Positions 54,854 to 63,080 of a DNA stretch of 64,000 nt are shown in pieces. Made by a program: the position numbers and the translations under genes. The stretch covers positions 62,001-126,000 of the forward strand of contig NZ_KQ949090.1 of NCBI RefSeq assembly GCF_001514305.1, given 5' to 3'. This DNA is from Streptomyces dysideae (GTDB taxonomy: Bacteria > Actinomycetota > Actinomycetes > Streptomycetales > Streptomycetaceae). Within the stretch, counting starts at the first letter, position 1, and each line of letters starts with the position of its first letter. Under the pieces are notes generated by a model. That model searched no databases and was not told the origin of the DNA. It saw nothing but the letters and a program-made list of their open reading frames with translations.

Positions 54854-55426
54854 ATGGAGATCACCGTTTGCGGAGCCGCCGACGTGGCGCTGCTGGACCA
54901 GCACATCGGCTCGCCCGGAGCGACCTCGTTCCATGCCCGGCGGTTCGCGCGGCAGGAGGCGGGGGAGAGCACGTACCTCATAGCCTGGCTGGACGGGCGG
55001 CCCGTCGGGCACACGGAGGTCCGATGGCGCGGCTGCGACGACCCCGGGGTGCGGGCGGCCCGGCCCGGCTGCCCGGAGATCAACGCGCTGTCCGTCTGGC
55101 CCGAGGCGCTGCGGTCACGCGGGATCGGCAGCGCCCTGATCCGTGCCGCCGAGCAGCTGGCCCGCGAGCACGGCAGCACGGTCGTCGGCCTCGGCGTCGC
55201 GGCCGACAACCCACGCGCCGCCGCCCTCTACGAACGGCTCGGCTACCGGCCCCTGTCCGACTACCTCGGCCGCTGGTCGTACGAGGGCCACGACGGCGTC
55301 ACACACGAGTGCGTCGAGGCGCTCACCTTCCTCGTCAAGGAGCTGTCCAGCGAGGTCGGGACCCCCTTCGACGACGTGGACGCGGCCGAGGCGGGGGCCG
55401 TCGCGGAAGAGCCCGATCCGCGCTGA
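54854..55426 (+). CDS. GNAT family N-acetyltransferase
   Basis: This 190-residue protein has the GNAT fold with the acetyl-CoA-binding block SRGIGSALIRAAEQLAREHG near residues 90-110 and the C-terminal strand signature NPRAAALYERLGYRPL. The acceptor is unknown. The last ~20 residues are acidic. The start is ATG. Confidence 0.9.
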   Translation: MEITVCGAADVALLDQHIGSPGATSFHARRFARQEAGESTYLIAWLDGRPVGHTEVRWRGCDDPGVRAARPGCPEINALSVWPEALRSRGIGSALIRAAEQLAREHGSTVVGLGVAADNPRAAALYERLGYRPLSDYLGRWSYEGHDGVTHECVEALTFLVKELSSEVGTPFDDVDAAEAGAVAEEPDPR

Positions 55427-55436
55427 TCAGACGTCC

Positions 55437-55514
55437 GCGCAACACTCCGAAGCCCCCGCGCAACGAACACCCACCGACCCGCGATGCACGCAACGATCTT
55501 GCGGAGATGCGCAA
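55437..55514. promoter_or_regulatory. Phased GCGCAA array upstream of the permease gene
   Basis: GCGCAA-type hexamers occur at 55437, 55458, 55488 (ACGCAA) and 55509, with intervals of 21, 30 and 21 bp, close to whole helical turns. The third is half of CGCAA-N5-TTGCG (55489-55503). This fits repeated binding by an Lrp/AsnC-type octamer, and such a regulator is encoded downstream. Confidence 0.5.
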
Positions 55515-55576
55515 GGCTGCTGCATTACGACCGCGACGTCCCGGCTCATAGGGTCGTGCGCTGTACATAGCGTGGC

Positions 55577-55627
55577 GGGGACCCCGCTCGGTGGGTCTCT
55601 GCTGTCACAGAGGTGCCGCCGGTCCCC
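55577..55627 (+). promoter_or_regulatory. Structured leader upstream of the permease gene
   Basis: An outer stem GGGGACC (55577-55583) / GGTCCCC (55621-55627) encloses an inner CTCTG/CAGAG hairpin. It lies 36 nt before the permease GTG. I could not match it to a named riboswitch. Confidence 0.35.
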
Positions 55628-55662
55628 GTCGCCCTGACAGGCAGCGACGAAGGAGTCAGCGC

Positions 55663-57150
55663 GTGTTCGACCAAGGCGCACCCCCGCAGGACCGCAGTCA
55701 GACCGCCCCACCGTCCCCGGGCGTCGGTGCGCGCCTCCTGCGTCGCAAGCCTGTGGAACGCCTGGTCGCGGAGGGCGGCCAGGGTGAAGGGGGCAGCCTG
55801 CGGCGGTCCCTCGGGATGTGGCAGCTCACCATGATCAGCATCGGTGCCACCCTCGGCACCGGCATCTTCGTCGTCCTCGGCGACGCCGTTCCGGAGGCCG
55901 GCCCCGCGGTCACCCTGGCCTTCGTGATCGCCGGTCTCACGGCGCTGTTCTCGGCCCTGTCGTACGCCGAACTGGCGGGCAGCATCCCCGTCGCCGGCTC
56001 CTCGTACTCGTATGCGTACGCAACGATGGGCGAACTGGTCGCCTGGGTCTGCGGCTGGTGTCTGGTGCTGGAGTACGGCGTCTCGGTGGCCGCCGTCGCC
56101 GTCGGCTGGGGCGAGTACCTCAACGAGCTGCTGAACGGAACGATCGGGGTCACCATCCCGGCCGCGCTGTCCTCGGCGCCTGGCGAGGGCGGCATCATCA
56201 ACCTGCCCGCCCTGATCGTCGTCCTGCTGGCGATGGTGTTCCTGCTGGGCGGCGTACGCGAGTCCGCCCGCGCCAACACGATCATGGTCGCCGTCAAGAT
56301 CGCCGCGCTGGTGCTGTTCTGCGCGGTCGGCTTCACCGGCTTCAAGTCCGGCAACTACGCCGACTTCATGCCGCTCGGCATGGCGGGCGTGAGTGCCGCG
56401 GGCGCGACGCTCTTTTTCTCCTACATCGGCTTCGACGCCGCCTCCACCGCCGGCGAGGAGGCGAAGAACCCCAAGCGTGACCTGCCGCGGGCCATCATGC
56501 TGTCGCTGATCATCGTGACCGCGCTGTACGTGCTCGTCGCGGCCGTCGCCGTCGGCGCCTGGAACTGGACCAAGTTCGAGGGCTCCAACGCCTCCCTTGC
56601 CGCGATCATGAGCGACGTCAGCGGCCAGAGCTTCTGGGGCACCCTCCTCGCGCTCGGCGCGGTCATCTCCATCGCGAGCGTGGTCCTCACCGTGCTCTAC
56701 GGCCAGACCCGCATCCTCTTCGCGATGTCCCGCGACGGCCTGGTGCCGAAGGCGCTCGGCAGGGTCCACCCGAAGACCGGTGCGCCCCGCCTCAACACGG
56801 TGATCGTGTCCCTCTTCTGCGGGGTGCTCGCCGCCCTCATCCCGCTGGGCAAGCTCGTCGACGCCACCAGCATCGGCACGCTGTTCGCCTTCGCGCTGGT
56901 CAATATCTCGGTGATCATCCTGCGCTACCGGCGGCCGGAGCTGGAGCGTACGTTCAGGGTGCCGTTCGGGCCGGTGCTGCCGGTGCTGGGCTTCCTGTTC
57001 TGCGCGTACAACATGGTCAGCCTCGACACCGTGACCTGGGTGGTCTTCGGATGCTGGATGGCCGTCGGGCTCGTGTTCTACTTCGTATACGGCTATCGCC
57101 GTTCCCGTCTTGCCACGCGAGAAGTCCTCGCAACACCAGAAGCGAAGTGA
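55663..57150 (+). CDS. APC family amino-acid permease
   Basis: This 495-residue membrane protein has about 12-13 helices. The unwound helix 1 region ISIGATLGTGIFVVLG (about residues 54-69) is typical of amino acid/polyamine transporters of the cationic type. The block FFSYIGFDAASTAGEEAKNP (near residue 250) is the signature of the CAT-like subgroup. The substrate is therefore a cationic or small neutral amino acid, not further resolvable. GTG 55663 has AAGGAG upstream. The lrp-type gene begins at its 3' end. Confidence 0.92.
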   Translation: MFDQGAPPQDRSQTAPPSPGVGARLLRRKPVERLVAEGGQGEGGSLRRSLGMWQLTMISIGATLGTGIFVVLGDAVPEAGPAVTLAFVIAGLTALFSALSYAELAGSIPVAGSSYSYAYATMGELVAWVCGWCLVLEYGVSVAAVAVGWGEYLNELLNGTIGVTIPAALSSAPGEGGIINLPALIVVLLAMVFLLGGVRESARANTIMVAVKIAALVLFCAVGFTGFKSGNYADFMPLGMAGVSAAGATLFFSYIGFDAASTAGEEAKNPKRDLPRAIMLSLIIVTALYVLVAAVAVGAWNWTKFEGSNASLAAIMSDVSGQSFWGTLLALGAVISIASVVLTVLYGQTRILFAMSRDGLVPKALGRVHPKTGAPRLNTVIVSLFCGVLAALIPLGKLVDATSIGTLFAFALVNISVIILRYRRPELERTFRVPFGPVLPVLGFLFCAYNMVSLDTVTWVVFGCWMAVGLVFYFVYGYRRSRLATREVLATPEAK

Positions 57151-57160
57151 ACCACCCGCA

Positions 57161-57613
57161 GTGCTGAACGATCTCGACGAACGCATCGTGCACGCCCTCG
57201 CCGAGGACGCCCGCCGCTCCTACGCGGACATCGGGCAGTTGGTCGGCCTGTCCGCGCCCGCGGTGAAGCGGCGCGTGGACCGGCTGCGTGCCACCGGGGC
57301 CATCACCGGATTCACCGTGCGGGTGGACCCGGCGGCGCTCGGCTGGGAGACCGAGGGGTTCGTCGAGATCTACTGCCGGCGCAACACCTCGCCGGAGAGC
57401 ATCCAGCGGGGGCTGGAGCGGTACCAGGAGATTGTGGCCGCGTCCACCGTCACCGGGGACGCGGACGCGGTTGTGCAGGTCTTCGCCTCCGACATGCGGC
57501 ACTTCGAGCGGGTGTTGGAGCGGATCGCGGGGGAGCCGTTCGTGGAGCGGACCAAGTCGGTGCTGGTGTTGTCGCCGTTGCTGCGAAGGTTTTCTTCCGG
57601 GTCGCCGACCTAA
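57161..57613 (+). CDS. Lrp/AsnC family transcriptional regulator
   Basis: This 150-residue protein has an N-terminal helix-turn-helix (LAEDARRSYADIGQLVGLSA, then PAVKRRVDRLRATGAI) and a C-terminal RAM/effector domain (VVAASTVTGDADAVVQVFAS). These proteins sense amino acids. It lies 10 bp after the APC permease, so it likely controls that transporter. GTG 57161 fits the core, but an in-frame start at 57110 would add 17 residues and overlap the permease gene. Confidence 0.9.
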   Translation: MLNDLDERIVHALAEDARRSYADIGQLVGLSAPAVKRRVDRLRATGAITGFTVRVDPAALGWETEGFVEIYCRRNTSPESIQRGLERYQEIVAASTVTGDADAVVQVFASDMRHFERVLERIAGEPFVERTKSVLVLSPLLRRFSSGSPT

Positions 57614-57630
57614 GTGCTTCGTCTGCGGGT

Positions 57631-57698
57631 TGGTGGGGGCTGGTCGCGCTCACGCGGCGGAGCCGCATATCGATACAGCCCCGCGCCCCTACAGGGCG
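57631..57698. repeat. Dispersed intergenic repeat, copy 2
   Basis: GGTCGCGCTCACGCGGCGGAG, GCCGC, CGATACAGCCCCGCGCCCCT, and a short palindromic end match the stretch at 25011-25072 at most positions. It sits at the 3' junction of the lrp-type and DUF2867-like genes and overlaps the latter's stop by a few bases. Confidence 0.6.
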
Positions 57699-58147
57699 CG
57701 TATGCGCACCGCCTTGAGCATGCGCCGTACGCCCATTGCGTGGCCGCCTGTGCCTATGACGAGCTGCCTGTAGAGGGCGCCCGCCGGGCCGGGGAATCTT
57801 GCCCGGGTTTCGGCCCGTAGGCGGGTGCGTCCCGGGGTGGGCTCGTCGAGGTGGAAGATCAGGGCGTATGTCGAGAAGTGATGGCGTCCTACCAGGACCA
57901 GCTCCCGGCCCGGGGTCGCCGAGGCCACCCGGAAGCCGGGGAGCGTTGAGCCCTCGGCCAGGGGTCGGGGTCCCGACGCCGTGCGGTCGGCGCAGCCGGC
58001 CAGGCGGGCGTAGGCGGCTGCTCGGCCACTTCCGAAGGAGCGGTGCAGAGCCTCACAGAGCTCTCGCCAGACGGCATCGGCCTCTGCCGCGACGACTGTT
58101 GTGTGCTCGTCGACGTACGGGAGGTACAGGGGCGCGGCGGCGTTCAT
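57689..58147 (-). CDS. DUF2867-like (SRPBCC superfamily) protein
   Basis: This 152-residue protein has no signal peptide and a beta-rich pattern: LPYVDEHTTVVAAEADAVWR, then LVGRHHFSTYALIFHLDE and a C-terminal helix GHAMGVRRMLKAVRIRAL. This is the layout of DUF2867/SRPBCC ligand-binding proteins. The ligand is unknown. The start is ATG. It lies next to the GntR gene in the same direction, with a 25-bp gap. Confidence 0.75.
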   Translation of the reverse strand: MNAAAPLYLPYVDEHTTVVAAEADAVWRELCEALHRSFGSGRAAAYARLAGCADRTASGPRPLAEGSTLPGFRVASATPGRELVLVGRHHFSTYALIFHLDEPTPGRTRLRAETRARFPGPAGALYRQLVIGTGGHAMGVRRMLKAVRIRAL

Positions 58148-58172
58148 GGAGGTCCCCTTCGTCAGGAGGAGG

Positions 58173-58913
58173 TCATTCTGCCGTCTTCCGGGCCAGCGCG
58201 TTGTTCCCGATCGAGTTGTGCACGCTGAAGCTCACCGCATCCGAACGGTAGCGGTCGTCCGACCACTCCACCGGGCGTCCTTCGCGGGTCGTCGTCACCC
58301 GGCGGACGCGCAGGAGGGGACTCGTGCGGCGGATGGCCAGCAGCTCGGCGTCCTGGGCGCCCGCCGCCACCGCGTCGATGACGTGCTCGCCGTAGGCGAA
58401 GACCAACCCCGTGTCCTCGTAGAGTCGTTGGGTGACGGACGGGCAGTCCGGCTCGATCGGTTCGACGGCCGGGGAGATCCAGTCGGCGTACACGGTCCGC
58501 TCCAGCAGCACCGGCTCGCCGTCCAGGCCGCGTACTCGCAGGACGTGCAACACCGGGGTTCCGGGCCGGAGTTGGAGGCGTACGGCGTCCTCCTTCGTCG
58601 CCGGGCGGTACTCCTGTGCGACGACCTGGCCGGTCGCCTCGCGGCCCATCGCCCGCGCCCACTCGGCGAAGCTGCGCAGCTCCGCGAAGCTCTGGCTGCG
58701 GCGGGTGGCCAGCACCACCCGGCGGGCGCCCTGGCGGGAACCGATCAGGCCCTCGGCGGTGAGCGTCGCGACGGCCTGGCGGACCGTGCCGCGCGAGACG
58801 CCGTAGTGGGCCGCGAGCTCCGTCTCGGCGGGCAGCAGGCTGCCGACCGTGTACTCCTCGCGGTCGATCGCCCGGCGCAGCTCGTCGGCGATCTCCTCGT
58901 GTCGCGCCGCCAT
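58173..58913 (-). CDS. GntR/HutC-subfamily transcriptional regulator
   Basis: This 246-residue protein has the winged-helix domain of GntR proteins (LRRAIDREEYTVGSLLPAET, YGVSRGTVRQAVATLTAEGL). A UTRA effector domain of the HutC type follows (about residues 90-240), with TPVLHVLRVRGLDGEPVLLE. It is divergent from the ABC importer genes and a 16-bp operator lies between them, so it probably represses the importer. HutC regulators beside such importers often respond to phosphonates or aminosugars. Start 58913 was chosen because the frame is open 24 codons further with no homology. Confidence 0.88.
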   Translation of the reverse strand: MAARHEEIADELRRAIDREEYTVGSLLPAETELAAHYGVSRGTVRQAVATLTAEGLIGSRQGARRVVLATRRSQSFAELRSFAEWARAMGREATGQVVAQEYRPATKEDAVRLQLRPGTPVLHVLRVRGLDGEPVLLERTVYADWISPAVEPIEPDCPSVTQRLYEDTGLVFAYGEHVIDAVAAGAQDAELLAIRRTSPLLRVRRVTTTREGRPVEWSDDRYRSDAVSFSVHNSIGNNALARKTAE

Positions 58914-59066
58914 GCTTCCCCTCTGAGTCAGTCGCTGTGCACAGCGTGACCAGCCTAATCGAGATCCGGCGGTGATCCGTGTCAACGGGGATTGTGCAGG
59001 AATTCAGGGGTCAGGGTTTCGCCAGTGTTTACGCGGGGGACACCAGCGACAGCCTTACTGAGGCCA

Positions 59067-59082
59067 ACTTGTTCAGACAAGT
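59067..59082. promoter_or_regulatory. HutC-type operator between the regulator and the ABC importer
   Basis: ACTTGT and ACAAGT arms flank TCAG, giving a 16-bp site. Its length and layout match the known GntR/HutC operator ACTGGTCTAGACCAGT of DasR, with the GGT/ACC core changed to TGT/ACA. Confidence 0.65.
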
Positions 59083-59128
59083 CATCTCTGTTTGGCTCCT
59101 GCACCCTCGCGCGTCCCCTGGAGAAGCC

Positions 59129-60286
59129 GTGACCGTGTCCCTGCCGAGAACAGCCGTCCCGAGCGGCGCCCTCGCCGTCGTCGCCGCGCTCGCCCTGAGC
59201 GCCTGCGGCGCCGCCCCCGACAACGCGTCCACCACCGCCGACGGCAAGAACGCCGCCACCGCCACCTCCGCCGCCGACTTCGGCGGCATGTCCCAGCTGG
59301 TCGCCGCGGCGAAGAAGGAGGGCACGCTGAACGCCATCGCGCTGCCCCGCGACTGGGCCAACTACGGCGCCCTCATCGACGGCTTCGAGAAGAAGTACGG
59401 CATCAAGGTCGAGGTCGAGAACCCGGACGGCTCCAGCCAGGACGAGATCAACGCCGTGACGTCCAGGAAAGGTCAGGACCGTGCGCCCGACGTCCTCGAC
59501 CTGGGCAGCTCGTTCGCGCTGGCCGCCGCCCAGCAGGGGCTGCTCGCGCCGTACAAGGTGGCGGCCTTCGCCGACATCCCCGAGGAGCAGAAGGACCCGC
59601 AGGGGCGCTGGTACAACGACTACGGCGGGTACATCTCCATCGGCTGCGACGCCAAGCGCGTGAAGCAGTGCCCCGAGACCTTCGCCGACCTGCTGAAGCC
59701 CCAGTACAAGGGCCAGGTCGCCCTCAACGGCAACCCCACCAAGTCCGGCTCCGCCTTCGCCGGCGTCTGGGCCGCCGCCCTCTCCAACGGCGGTTCCTTC
59801 GACGACATCCAGCCCGGCCTGGACTACTTCGCCGAGCTGAAGAAGAACGGCAACTACACGCCCGTCGAGTCGACCCCGGCCACCGTCGAGAAGGGCGAGA
59901 CGCCGATCAGTATCGACTGGGACTACCTCAACGCCGGGTACGCCGACGAGTTCACGTCCAAGGGCGTCGACTGGAAGGTCGCCGTGCCGGACGACGGTAA
60001 GTTCTCCCAGTACTACTCGCAGGCCGTCAACAAGGACGCCCCGCACCCCGCGGCCGCCCGCCTGTGGCAGGAGTACCTCTACAGCACCGAGGCCCAGAAC
60101 CTGTGGCTCGAGGGATACGCCCGCCCGGCCCTGATGCCCGCCATGGAGAAGGCCGGCACGCTCGACAAGACCGCCGCGGCCAAGCTGCCCGAGGTCTCCG
60201 GGACGCCCTCCTTCCCGACCGAGGCCCAGCAGAGCGAGGCCAAGGAAGTGCTCGGGCAGGGCTGGGGGAAGGCCGTTTCCGGATGA
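59129..60286 (+). CDS. ABC transporter substrate-binding lipoprotein
   Basis: This 385-residue protein has an N-terminal signal peptide with a lipobox (LSAC, Cys near residue 26), so it is membrane-anchored outside the cell. The mature protein is a type 2 periplasmic-binding fold of the spermidine/putrescine, Fe3+ and phosphonate cluster (LVAAAKKEGTLNAIALPRDW, KKYGIKVEVENPDGSSQDEI). GTG 59129 has GGAG 5 nt upstream. It is first in the operon, and its TGA overlaps the next ATG. Confidence 0.9.
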   Translation: MTVSLPRTAVPSGALAVVAALALSACGAAPDNASTTADGKNAATATSAADFGGMSQLVAAAKKEGTLNAIALPRDWANYGALIDGFEKKYGIKVEVENPDGSSQDEINAVTSRKGQDRAPDVLDLGSSFALAAAQQGLLAPYKVAAFADIPEEQKDPQGRWYNDYGGYISIGCDAKRVKQCPETFADLLKPQYKGQVALNGNPTKSGSAFAGVWAAALSNGGSFDDIQPGLDYFAELKKNGNYTPVESTPATVEKGETPISIDWDYLNAGYADEFTSKGVDWKVAVPDDGKFSQYYSQAVNKDAPHPAAARLWQEYLYSTEAQNLWLEGYARPALMPAMEKAGTLDKTAAAKLPEVSGTPSFPTEAQQSEAKEVLGQGWGKAVSG

Positions 60287-61179
60287 CCACGACCGTCGCA
60301 CGGGTCGATGTGGTGGCCGTCGCTTCCCCGAAGCGGCGGCGCCGCGCCCCCGGCTGGCTCGCCGTCGTCCCGCTGCTCGCCTTCGTGGCGGTCGCCTTCG
60401 GGATCCCCGCACTGGCCATGCTGGACGGCGCCTTCACCGTCAGGGACCAGGCCACGGGGGCGACCTCGTACAGCGCGGAGAACCTCTCGGCCTCGCTGCG
60501 GGGCGCCTATCTGACCGCCCTGCTCGGCAGCGTCAAGCTGTCCGCCGTCTCCGCCGCCCTCGGGGCCCTCGTCGGGCTGCCGCTCGCGCAGGCCGTGGTG
60601 ACCTCCCGCTTCCGCGCGCTGCGCGAAGCCGTGCTCACCGCGTCCGGCGTGCTCGCCAACTTCGGCGGGGTGCCGCTCGCCTTCGCCTTCGTCGCCACCC
60701 TCGGCAACGCCGGCGTCCTGACCCGGCACCTGGGCCTCACCGACAAGGGCTGGGACCTCTACAGCTTCTGGGGACTGGTGATCGTCTACCTGTACTTCCT
60801 CATCCCGCTGATGGTCCTCACCATCACGCCCGCCCTCGACGGACTGCGCACCCAGTGGCGCGAGGCCGCGCAGAACAACGGCGCCACCACCGTCCAGTAC
60901 TGGCTGCACGTCGCCCTGCCCGTGCTCGCGCCCTCGCTGCTCGGCGGGCTGGTGCTGCTGTTCGGCAGCGCCTTCGCCGCGTACGCCACCGCCGCGGCCA
61001 TGGTGGGCAGTTCGATCCCGCTGGTCACCCTGCAGATCGCCGACGCGCTGTCCGGCAACGTCCTCGTCGGCCAGGAGAACGTGGCGCTCGCCCTCAGCCT
61101 CGACATGGTCCTCGTCGCGGGCCTGGTCATGGCCGTGTACCTGCCCCTGCAACGACGGAGCGCGCGATGGCTCGCCTGA
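60283..61179 (+). CDS. ABC transporter permease (first)
   Basis: This 298-residue integral membrane protein has about 6 helices and the EAA-type loop WREAAQNNGATTVQYWLHVA (near residue 195) that contacts the ATPase. The N-terminus is a basic KRRRRAPGWL tail. It overlaps the binding-protein gene by 4 nt and the next permease by 13 nt. Confidence 0.9.
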   Translation: MTTTVARVDVVAVASPKRRRRAPGWLAVVPLLAFVAVAFGIPALAMLDGAFTVRDQATGATSYSAENLSASLRGAYLTALLGSVKLSAVSAALGALVGLPLAQAVVTSRFRALREAVLTASGVLANFGGVPLAFAFVATLGNAGVLTRHLGLTDKGWDLYSFWGLVIVYLYFLIPLMVLTITPALDGLRTQWREAAQNNGATTVQYWLHVALPVLAPSLLGGLVLLFGSAFAAYATAAAMVGSSIPLVTLQIADALSGNVLVGQENVALALSLDMVLVAGLVMAVYLPLQRRSARWLA

Positions 61180-61979
61180 ACCTGTGGCGGTGGGGCGTGC
61201 TCGGCCTCGCCGGACTGTACTTCCTGGTGCCGCTCGCCGCGTCCGTGGTCTTCACGGTCGACGTGCCGGGGCAGGGCATCACCTTCGACGCGTACAGCCA
61301 GATCTTCTCCACCGGCGGCTTCGGCGCCAGCCTGCTGCTCTCCCTGGAGCTGGCCGCCGCCACCATCGCCGTCGTCCTGCTGCTGATGGTGCCCGCCATG
61401 GTCGCGCTGCGGCTCGGCGCGCCCCGGCTCAGGCCGGTCGTCGAGGTGGTGTGCTCACTGCCGCTGGTGGTGCCGCCGATCGCGTTCGTCGCCGGGATCG
61501 GGACCGTACTGAAGTGGGGGCCCGAACACCTCTCGCGTACGCCGCTGTTCCAGACGTTCGTGGCGATCCAGAACCCGGACTTCCCGTTCGTGCTGGTCCT
61601 CGCGTACGTCGTGATGGCGCTGCCGTTCGTGTACCGGGCCCTGGACGCCGGGCTGCGCGCCGTCGACGTACGCACCCTCGTCGAGGCCGCCCGCAGCTGC
61701 GGGGCCGGCTGGGCGCAGGCGCTGGTGCGGGCCGTACTGCCGAATCTGCGCGGCGCGTTGCTCAACGCCTCCTTCCTCACGCTGGCCCTGGTGCTCGGCG
61801 AGTTCACCGTGGCGCAGTTGCTGGGCTTCCAGCCCTTCGCCGTGTGGATCGTCAACGTCAGCGGGTCGCAGGCCCAGCTGTCCGTCGCCGTGTCCGTGCT
61901 CAGCCTGCTCGTCACATGGGTCCTGCTGCTCGTCCTCGCCGGCTTCGGCGGACGCACCCGTACCACTTCCCGGGGATGA
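61167..61979 (+). CDS. ABC transporter permease (second)
   Basis: This 270-residue membrane protein has about 6 helices and the EAA loop LVEAARSCGAGWAQALVRAV (near residue 170). It pairs with the previous permease to form the channel. ATG 61167 lies inside the 3' end of the first permease gene. Confidence 0.9.
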   Translation: MARLNLWRWGVLGLAGLYFLVPLAASVVFTVDVPGQGITFDAYSQIFSTGGFGASLLLSLELAAATIAVVLLLMVPAMVALRLGAPRLRPVVEVVCSLPLVVPPIAFVAGIGTVLKWGPEHLSRTPLFQTFVAIQNPDFPFVLVLAYVVMALPFVYRALDAGLRAVDVRTLVEAARSCGAGWAQALVRAVLPNLRGALLNASFLTLALVLGEFTVAQLLGFQPFAVWIVNVSGSQAQLSVAVSVLSLLVTWVLLLVLAGFGGRTRTTSRG

Positions 61980-61983
61980 ACCG

Positions 61984-63054
61984 ATGACCGTCACCACACT
62001 TGAGAAGTCCGCCGCGACCGAGGCCGCCACCGTCGAGTTCCGGGGCCTGCGACGGGAGTTCGGTGCCACCGTCGCCCTCGACGGCCTCGACCTGACCGTC
62101 CGCCCCGGTGAACTCCTCGCCCTGCTCGGCCCGTCCGGCTGCGGCAAGACCACCGCGCTGCGCATGCTCGCCGGGTTCGAACAGCCCGACTCCGGCGACG
62201 TGCTGGTCGACGGCCAGGACGTCACCCGCGTCCCGGCGCACCGGCGCGACGCCGGGATGGTCTTCCAGTCGTACAGCCTCTTCCCGCATCTCGACGCGCT
62301 CGACAACGTCGCCTTCGGGCTGCGCATGCGCAAGGTCCGTACCGCGGAACGGCGCGCGCGGGCCGCCGAGCTGCTGGAGCTGGTCGGCCTCGCCGACCAG
62401 GGCCGGCGGTTCCCGCACCAGCTCTCCGGCGGCCAGCAGCAGCGCGTCGCCCTCGCCCGCGCGCTCGCCCTGCGCCCCCGCGTCCTGCTCCTCGACGAAC
62501 CGCTGTCCGCGCTCGACGCCAAGGTGCGCCTCACCCTCCGTGAGGAGATCCGGCGGCTCCAGCAGGAGCTCGGCATCACCACCCTGTTCGTCACCCACGA
62601 CCAGGAGGAGGCCCTGTCGATGGCGGACCGGGTCGCCGTGATGCACGTCGGACGGCTCGAACAGTGCGCGGCCCCGGCCGAGTTGTACGGACGGCCCGCC
62701 ACCGCCTTCGTCGCCGAGTTCGTCGGCACGATGAGCCGGATCCCCGGGCGGCTGTCCGACGGCACCGTCGAGGTGCTGGGGCAGCGCCTGCCGGTCGACG
62801 GGGCAGCGCCGCCGGTGACCGACGTGGACGTCCTGGTCCGGCCGGAGGCCGTCGGTGTCCGGGCCGGCGGCGATGCCCGGGTGATCGCCACGGCGTTCCT
62901 CGGCGCCGCCACCCGGGTCACCGTACGGCTGGCCGACGGCACCGAGGTGAAGGCCGACCTGCCCACCCACGAGGCGGCCGCGTTCGGCGCCGGCGCCGCG
63001 GTGAGCGTGTCGCTGCCCGAGCGGCCGGTCCTGGTGGCCGAACGTACCCGCTGA
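61984..63054 (+). CDS. ABC transporter ATP-binding protein
   Basis: This 356-residue ATPase has Walker A LLGPSGCGKTTALRMLAGFE near residue 45, the Q-loop FQSYSLFPH, signature LSGGQQQRVALARALA, Walker B VLLLDEPLSALDAK and H-loop FVTHDQEEALS. A C-terminal TOBE-like domain follows (about residues 270-356). The set resembles the polyamine/iron/2-aminoethylphosphonate importer group. The substrate is not fixed by sequence, although the HutC regulator and downstream phosphatase favour a phosphorus compound. Confidence 0.92.
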   Translation: MTVTTLEKSAATEAATVEFRGLRREFGATVALDGLDLTVRPGELLALLGPSGCGKTTALRMLAGFEQPDSGDVLVDGQDVTRVPAHRRDAGMVFQSYSLFPHLDALDNVAFGLRMRKVRTAERRARAAELLELVGLADQGRRFPHQLSGGQQQRVALARALALRPRVLLLDEPLSALDAKVRLTLREEIRRLQQELGITTLFVTHDQEEALSMADRVAVMHVGRLEQCAAPAELYGRPATAFVAEFVGTMSRIPGRLSDGTVEVLGQRLPVDGAAPPVTDVDVLVRPEAVGVRAGGDARVIATAFLGAATRVTVRLADGTEVKADLPTHEAAAFGAGAAVSVSLPERPVLVAERTR

Positions 63055-63080
63055 CCCCCCCACGCAGGAAAGAGGAAACC

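Noticed and set aside
55577..55627. Guanidine or TPP riboswitch at the permease leader
   Set aside because: The core sequences of those classes are missing, and only a generic stem-loop remains.
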